NCBI GenBank assembly: GCA_019279435.1
Contig: JAAALK010000007.1
Span: forward strand, 1-64,000
Direction of reading: 5' to 3'
From: Zizania palustris
Lineage: Eukaryota; Streptophyta; Magnoliopsida; Poales; Poaceae
DNA length: 64,000 bases
The notes under the pieces are model-generated. The model worked only from the letters and a program-made list of their open reading frames with translations. It ran no database searches and was not told where the DNA came from. The position numbers and the translations under genes are program-made. Positions 57,188 to 64,000 of the stretch are shown here, in pieces (position 1 is the first letter of the stretch; each line of letters starts with the position of its first letter).

Positions 57188-58187
57188 NNNNNNNNNNNNN
57201 NNNNNNNNNNNNNNNNNNNNNNNNNNNNNNNNNNNNNNNNNNNNNNNNNNNNNNNNNNNNNNNNNNNNNNNNNNNNNNNNNNNNNNNNNNNNNNNNNNNN
57301 NNNNNNNNNNNNNNNNNNNNNNNNNNNNNNNNNNNNNNNNNNNNNNNNNNNNNNNNNNNNNNNNNNNNNNNNNNNNNNNNNNNNNNNNNNNNNNNNNNNN
57401 NNNNNNNNNNNNNNNNNNNNNNNNNNNNNNNNNNNNNNNNNNNNNNNNNNNNNNNNNNNNNNNNNNNNNNNNNNNNNNNNNNNNNNNNNNNNNNNNNNNN
57501 NNNNNNNNNNNNNNNNNNNNNNNNNNNNNNNNNNNNNNNNNNNNNNNNNNNNNNNNNNNNNNNNNNNNNNNNNNNNNNNNNNNNNNNNNNNNNNNNNNNN
57601 NNNNNNNNNNNNNNNNNNNNNNNNNNNNNNNNNNNNNNNNNNNNNNNNNNNNNNNNNNNNNNNNNNNNNNNNNNNNNNNNNNNNNNNNNNNNNNNNNNNN
57701 NNNNNNNNNNNNNNNNNNNNNNNNNNNNNNNNNNNNNNNNNNNNNNNNNNNNNNNNNNNNNNNNNNNNNNNNNNNNNNNNNNNNNNNNNNNNNNNNNNNN
57801 NNNNNNNNNNNNNNNNNNNNNNNNNNNNNNNNNNNNNNNNNNNNNNNNNNNNNNNNNNNNNNNNNNNNNNNNNNNNNNNNNNNNNNNNNNNNNNNNNNNN
57901 NNNNNNNNNNNNNNNNNNNNNNNNNNNNNNNNNNNNNNNNNNNNNNNNNNNNNNNNNNNNNNNNNNNNNNNNNNNNNNNNNNNNNNNNNNNNNNNNNNNN
58001 NNNNNNNNNNNNNNNNNNNNNNNNNNNNNNNNNNNNNNNNNNNNNNNNNNNNNNNNNNNNNNNNNNNNNNNNNNNNNNNNNNNNNNNNNNNNNNNNNNNN
58101 NNNNNNNNNNNNNNNNNNNNNNNNNNNNNNNNNNNNNNNNNNNNNNNNNNNNNNNNNNNNNNNNNNNNNNNNNNNNNNNNNNNNNNN
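57188..58187. other. Assembly gap of exactly 1000 N
   Basis: A run of 1000 undetermined bases, a conventional placeholder size, so the true distance and even the adjacency of the two sides are unknown. Open frames across it are meaningless. Confidence 0.99.
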
Positions 58188-58310
58188 CGTCCTGCAGTAA
58201 GATCCAGAATCTCTATGTAAGTTGGTTTCTTATAAAGTTATCGGGGTTATCATGTGCGCTTCCACCCTCTCTCGTGCAGGGCTCTCGAAAGGAAAGAAGC
58301 GAGGGGCTAC

Positions 58311-58879
58311 TGTTGGGGGATAATTCCAGTGACAGTGGGAAGCGTGAAGAATAGTGCAGTTCAGAGGGAAGGCTACGACCGGAAGACCCGAGCCCTACGT
58401 TGAATGTACCCGGGCCTCCTCACGAGGAGACTTAGGGGCCTCTAGGGTTCTGGGGCGTGCTGGAGGGGCTCTCCGGGGAAGCGACCAGCTGAGCGTTGGA
58501 AGCCAGCCTTCGAGCGGACCAGAGGCTCCGGGGGACAACTATACGCGGGAGGACCAAGTCAAGGCTGCACGGGACAAGATCGTGATCGTCTGCACCGTGT
58601 CGGGCGGCCTTTGCAGCGCCCGACACGGTTGATATGCTGTCAGAATCACACCTTCTTGTTCTCTACTATGTAACACCTATTCTTGTCTGTACTGCTGACC
58701 AATGTCAGGCCGGGTAGCGGTTGGGGGTTTTGGAAGTACCTGGCCCTTCAGGGCGGGCCACCCTATAAATACCCCCCGACTATAGTTGTAATAAACACGT
58801 TGCAAGGATACAATTTGCGCATAGTATTCCATTAATCATCCACCAAGAAAACCTGCTAGTTCGATCTGTCGTCCCAACA
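58311..58879 (+). repeat. LTR of element E, inverted copy (569 bp)
   Basis: TGTTGGGGGATAATT to GTCGTCCCAACA, followed by TCAAG (58880-58884), the complement of the CTTGA beside E's LTR at 42407. The preceding GGAAAGAAGCGAGGGGCTAC is the polypurine tract. Confidence 0.93.
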
Positions 58880-61105
58880 TCAAGGATGAACGGTGTTTTC
58901 AGGCAAAGAGTTTTTGGGACATGCATTACCCATCTTCAGGTATGCATGAGTCTATTTTCCACTCTCGTTCTGATTTTGAGGCTCCCCATGGTCCCATGAG
59001 AGATTTTGCCCGTCATGATATTCACCATGCTTCATATGGTGCTAGACTGCGTATGAAAGGCTTTGATTCTCGATTGATTAGGAGACTTCGTCGTTTTCTA
59101 GGTTCGAGCTTTCTAGTAGACTGCACACTTTTTATCATGATTCATACCCTATGCATAAATAGTCTACTGCTTTGCCTGGTCTCGAGTTTTACAATGCTAG
59201 ATTTCTTAACAGTTTTTCACTTACCCTAACACTAAGCACTCGAGTTTTTCTTGCATATTTTGAGGGGGAGTTGTGTATCACCGCATATGCTTCTGTCATA
59301 TGATTAATTGCTATTATGAGTACATGTTTTATTATGCTTTTGAAGTATTGTCTTTAATATTATTGATTATACTCATTTTGAATACATCTGATATCTGTTA
59401 CGAGCATGGCTTTTATTTGTGAAAAATTAAATATGATCACTGCTTAGTCTGGTAACTAGCATGTATAGGTTGAGTGCATTTGCTATCTTTTAAATACCTG
59501 GTAGATAAGTCCTGTACTCTTGGATACGAACATGCAACTTGAATATTTCAAAAGCTTTACATGAAAATATTGTGCTGAAAATTAAAAAATATAAAAATGA
59601 ATGAAAAAATGAAAATGTTTGATATTCATGTTGTTTTGTGCTGAAATTGAAAAGACCCAGGTGGGTTTGCTTTGTCGCACTACTTTGTTCTAGACTGCTT
59701 ACCATACCACTTTGGTATGAATTGGAACATTGAAGTGTATACTAAGACCAATACTTTAAGCTTCTGATGGTTTCAATCTAGGCTTAGCTTGGTCAGTTAG
59801 CATAAGGTTGACATGCAAATAACCCCTGACACTAAAATGAAAAATAAAAAAATCATAAAGCTTGAATTAATCGCATATCAAGTTTGCTGAAACTCCTTGT
59901 AGTAGGATATGCATATCTGGTTAAGTATTTATTAGCTTTTGCATCTCATGACTTGCCATGTCTAGTATGCTAATATGAGTGGTGATGTTTTTATTTGCTA
60001 AAATCTGAAAATGCTTGCTCATGCTTTTGTTTAGATGGTATTCACCTGAGCTTGTCATACAATATTTTTAGACAATATTCAAGGCAAATGCTTGTTTGTA
60101 CTGTAATTGGAATTGCTCATGTTTCAGAAGCTTGCATCTACCCTTTACCCTTACATCCCTCTTTGCATCATTTTTATCACCTTGATGCTTACATTGTCAA
60201 AGGAGAATGGTTTACATAATGCTTTTGCCAAAGAGGGGAGAATAGAATGTTTTACATGTTTTTAATGTTAGAATGTTTTACATGTTTTTGCCAAAGGGGG
60301 AGATAAGGAGAGATCTTTTATCAAGTGACATGTTTTGGCTCTTTTCTGAGTTTTTATGGTCACTTGTGCGTTGAACTTGAAATTTTCATCATGTTTCTTT
60401 TGGAGTTGCCAATGCACTCATCAAGGGGATTGTGGAACCAAGTAGGGTTACATTGTGGTTTTTATCTTGGTGATGAGTGATTGACAAGTTTGCTCAGTCA
60501 TTGTGACGAGTGATTGGTGGTTTGCTTGCATCGATGGGATCGATGTGTGTATGGAGATTGTATGCCGAGGGGATCGGTGGGCCGATGGGATCGGTGTGGG
60601 TCGCATTTCGTGGTTTGGCTTGTCTCATGTGGAGGTGGAGATGCTAGCCAACTGTCAATGACAAGTGATCAAGGGTCAAGCGGGGAGCTTGATGCGAGAG
60701 GATCAAGGAGGCCGGGTGAAGTTGGGGATGATCTCAAGAGACACAGAGATAGAGCAAGAAATGGACGGACAGATGATCGAGACAGTGTTGACCAATTCAG
60801 TGAAAGGGAGGCCAGTGCAAGTGATCAAGCGGCTCGAGGGGATCGAGAGTGGAATAGACTTGTGGCGATCGAGTTCGCAGATTGGTGACACGTGTCGGTG
60901 ATCGAAAAGGCTTTGTCGGTTTTGGCTTAAAACCATCGTATGAGAGAATGTTTTTAATTTTCAAAAATAGGAGATTATTTTTCTGTTTTAATCGTCTAGA
61001 TTAAGTGTAATCTTTTAGTATTTTTCTGAATTTTTAATTCTGAAAAAATACTAAAAGAATAGGTTAATTGTTTTAATAAATTAGGTGTATACTTTTGTGT
61101 ATTTT
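58880..61105 (+). mobile_element. Copia SIRE-like internal region and LTR start, inverted copy
   Basis: Internal part 58880-60430, then the LTR start TGTGGAACCAAG at 60431, here after AAGGGGAT (a base or two shorter than AAGGGGGAGAT in the first copy). The LTR runs to 61110 where the D copy begins; CCAGA (61106-61110) is the target duplication. Confidence 0.85.
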
Positions 61106-61110
61106 CCAGA

Positions 61111-61666
61111 TGTTGGGGGAGATAATCCCGATGAAGGCTACGGCTCTAAAGGAAGGCTACGGCCAGAAGACCCAAAGCCCTACGCCGGAGGTGCCTGAGC
61201 CTCTGAACGAGGAGACCGGAGGCCTCCGGGGCTCCGAGACTGCCGGAAAGGTCCTCGGGGGGAAAACGACCGGCCAGATGCCAGGGCCAACCTTCGGGCG
61301 GACCAGAGGCTCCGGAGGGAGGCCGTGCGTGGAAAAGACCCAGTCAAGACCGTACGGGGACAAGATCATGATCGCCTTCACCGTGTCGAGCGGCCTTTAA
61401 GAGCGCCCGACACGGACGATACGCTGTCAGAATCGCACCTTCTTGTCTGTACTATGTAACATCTACTTTGTCTGTACCACTAACCTAGGTCAGATCGAGT
61501 AGCAGTTGGGGTTCGGAGGTACCCTACCCTTCAGAGCAGGTAAGCCTATAAATACCCCCAACTGCAGTTGTAATAAACACACGATCCGAGAATACAGTTT
61601 TGCGCACAGCGCCCCATCACTTCCATCCACTGAGAAAACCTGCTGGTTCGATCTATCATTCCAACA
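61111..61666 (+). repeat. 5' LTR of element D, inverted copy (556 bp)
   Basis: TGTTGGGGGAGATAA to ATCATTCCAACA; primer site TGGCGCCGTCCGTTGGGAT follows at 61669-61687. TATA box CCTATAAATACC near 61546. It carries a few small indels against 39603-40161. Confidence 0.93.
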
Positions 61667-64000
61667 GTTGGCGCCGTCCGTTGGGATCCTAGTTCGAGAA
61701 GCTAGCGTCCTCTACATCCAGTCACCAAGATATGTCGGTCGGAAGGGCGCGAGCACGGTTCCTCTGCGGCGGTCAGTCCGCACCGCCGGAGCCGAGCCCA
61801 CCCCAGCCGCCGGCGTCAAGTTTCCACATGCTGACCCCCTCATCATCACGTGGACATCGCCGGAGTTGAGGTGCATCGCATCCTGGTCGATGGCAAGAAG
61901 TTCTACTGACATCATCTTCCTGCAGGCCTTCGACCAACTGTGTCTCTCTCTCAGAGAACCTGCTGCCGGCGCTTCCCGACCACTCCAGGGCTTCGCGGGA
62001 CCACCGCTTGACGCCCTTGGCCAGATCGTGTTGGAAGTGACCTTCGGAGACTCCCCCCTCCGGCGCAGCGAGGGAGATCCTCTTCGACGTCGTCGACGCC
62101 CCGTACGCCTACACGCCAATCTTCGGGAGGGGGGATGCTCAACCGTTTCGGGGCCATCGCCCACCATAATTACCTATGCCTCAAGATGCCAACTCAAGGG
62201 ATGGGGTGTTTGCGGTCCTAGGCGACCAGGCCGTGGCACGTCGGGTCGAATATAGGGCACTGCGGCTAGCCGCGGAGCCACGCCAGATCCACAGCTTCCA
62301 TGAAGGCTCGGGAGGGAATCGGCTTGCCAGGCGTCGGAGATGTTGTGCCAAAGGGGTGCCCGGCGACAGCCTCTCCCGGAGGGGAGATCGTCACGAAGAT
62401 CCTGATCCAGGACGGGAAGGAGTACCCGATCCGATTCGGAGGGGGCCTAGAGCCGAAGGTGTCAAAGAAACTCGAGGAAGTCATCCGCAACAACCTAGAC
62501 ATCTTTGCATGGTCCGACGAAGACATCCTAGGCGTTGACCGCTCAATTATTGAGCACTCTCTGGTGGTCGACCCGAAGGCTCGCCCGGGCGCCAGAGGCT
62601 CCGAAAGTTGTCGTCGAGCGGGCCGAAACTCGCCAATGCCAAGACTTGAGAAGCTACATCGAGCGGGGGTCATTCGGTAAGTGAGTAACACCGAAGTTGG
62701 TTGGTCTAATCTAGTATTTGTCCAGAAGAGAACATCTGGCAAGTGGCGTATGTGTATCGACTTCACTTCTCTGAATAAAGCTTGCCCTCGTGACCCCTAC
62801 CCCATGCCTCGCATTGATCAGTTAGTCGATTCCACTGCTGGTGCCCAGCTCCTCAGCTTCCTCGACGCTTATTTGGGATACCACTAGATCTAGATGAAGC
62901 CGGAAGATCAGGTCAAACAAGCTTTGTTACCCCCTCGGGAGTGTTCTGCTACGTTCGGATGCCTTTCGGCCTCCGCAACGCTTGAGCCACCTTCTCGAGA
63001 CTGATATCTAGGCTCTGGGCCACCAGATTGGCCGCAACGTCGAAGCATATATGGACGATATTGTCATTAAGATATCGTCAAGGATCGCCATAGTATGGAC
63101 ATAGCCGAAACCTTCAACCCGCCTCCGGTGGTGTGGAATCCGCCTTAATCCGAGAAGTGTGTCTTTGGAGCGCGTGTGGGGAAGCTGCTGGGGTACCTGG
63201 TCTCCAACCGAGTATCGAAGCCAGTCCAACGCAAGTTCAGCGCACTGCAAAACATGTCTCCTCCTCGGATTTGAAGCAAGCAGAATAGCTGTGGCGCCTG
63301 GCCGCTCTCGGCCGCTTGTTTGGCGAGATCGGCCGAAAAAAGCCTGCCCATTTTTGGAGGCGCTCTTCGGGCTCTAAGATTTTGTGTGGACCCCCGAATG
63401 TCAAGACTGCTTCGATCAAATAAAGGAGTACCTCTCCAGCCTCGTGGCCCTCGCCACACCTCGATCCGGCAGTCCTCTTATGGTCTACCTCGCCGCCTCC
63501 GGCAGCGCAGCAAGCGCGGCCCTGATTCAAGAAGAAGACCTTGGTGAGAAGGCTAGTGCAACGGCCCGTGCTACTTCGTATCCGAAGCCGTTGCGTCCGG
63601 GAGCAAAAACTCGATATTTCCGAGCTCGAAAAGGTGGCATACGCCCTCGTCATGGCATCCCAGAAACTTCGGCATTACTTCCTGGCTCATGATATATTAT
63701 TCCAACCGCATACCACTGGGCGACATATTCCGGAACAAGGATGCCACCGGACGCTTCGGGAAGTGGGCGGTAGAACTCGCCCCGTTCGGGATCTCCTTCG
63801 TGGCCCGGACTACCAGTAAATCTCAAATCCTAGCCGACTTCGTTGCTGAATGGACATTTGCGACTGACCATGCCGTACTGAAGCAGCGAGGGGGTCTGGA
63901 CCGTCTATTCGGACGGTGCCTACCAGGCCTTAGGAGCCGGAGCCGGAGCAGTCATTGTCTCCCCCTCCGGCCACAGGCTTCATATTCCGCTCGACTGAGC
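61667..64000 (+). pseudogene. pol of element D, inverted copy, indel-rich
   Basis: Protease region with HRI/ILVDG remnants near 61870-61900, linker FAWSDEDILGVDRSI (about 62500), RT from FVQKRTSGKWRMCIDFTS (about 62717) with YMDD near 63050, RT connection WTPECQDCFDQIKEYL (63387) and RNase H, reaching the second RNase H at the window end. The gag deletion of D is present too. Extra indels relative to 37271-39602 shift frame many times within 2.3 kb, more than the LTRs suggest for age, which looks like unpolished sequence. Confidence 0.88.

Larger units (their letters stand above)
58188..64000. repeat. Inverted copy of 37.27-43.10 kb
   Basis: Position x here corresponds to about 101272-x on the other strand (58188 to 43104, 60431 to 40841, 63384 to 37887). 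Landmarks repeat in order: E's polypurine tract and LTR, TCAAG, Copia internal region and LTR, TCTGG complement CCAGA, D's LTR, protease, RT and RNase H. Identity is very high to about 61.6 kb; beyond that single-base insertions and deletions are frequent. Confidence 0.95.

Noticed and set aside
56956..58354. Two open frames of more than 400 codons
   Set aside because: They cross the N gap and are not real.

Overview
The window is gene-poor plant DNA made almost entirely of nested LTR retrotransposons. I see no host protein-coding gene, rRNA, tRNA or CRISPR. Most elements are Ty3/Gypsy of the Tat lineage: two successive RNase H domains in pol, a long 3' region with satellite arrays, and a spliced accessory gene on the strand opposite gag-pol. 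That accessory gene resembles the family Pfam calls 'putative gypsy type transposon' (PF04195, Transposase_28), known mainly from grasses. A grass genome (Poaceae) is therefore the best inference; the species cannot be named from the sequence.

Layout. Element A (+, 1-8784, 5' end outside the window) carries broken gag, protease, RT and RNase H, a 36-bp satellite, the antisense accessory gene and its 3' LTR. It sits in element B (-, 8785-11895), a different Gypsy group with a tRNA-Met type primer site. A Copia-like LTR end (11896-12455) follows. Element C (-, 12456-24184) has its accessory gene at 12514-16147, a 61-bp satellite, and a gag-pol cut by a solo LTR (17481-18719) and by an LTR stub (20785-22007). 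C lies in element F (-, 24185-25785), a member of its own family. From 25786 to 28028 there are LTR fragments.

A long Copia SIRE/Maximus-like LTR (28029-40841) contains the complete 10.3-kb element D (29896-40161, target duplication TCTGG). The Copia interior (40842-42406) is interrupted by element E (42407 onward, -). E is interrupted by G (48646 onward, +), G by I (51489 onward, -) and I by H (52184 onward, -). This is a five-deep nest, Copia > E > G > I > H. A gap of exactly 1000 N (57188-58187) follows H. The rest of the window (58188-64000) is a reverse-complement copy of 37.27-43.10 kb. It is nearly identical for its first 3.4 kb and full of small indels after that, which points to an assembly artefact.

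How the parts relate. In each better-preserved Tat element the sense gag-pol transcript and the antisense accessory transcript converge on an element-specific satellite array. The accessory gene has five exons with the same intron positions in five copies, its own TATA box 110-140 bp upstream of the start codon in four, and a shared C-terminal motif (RFLLGLD or close). Every copy here is damaged by stops or frameshifts, so function can only be inferred by comparison. This antisense gene, its convergent satellite and the hairpin-rich minisatellites in the LTRs are the most interesting content.
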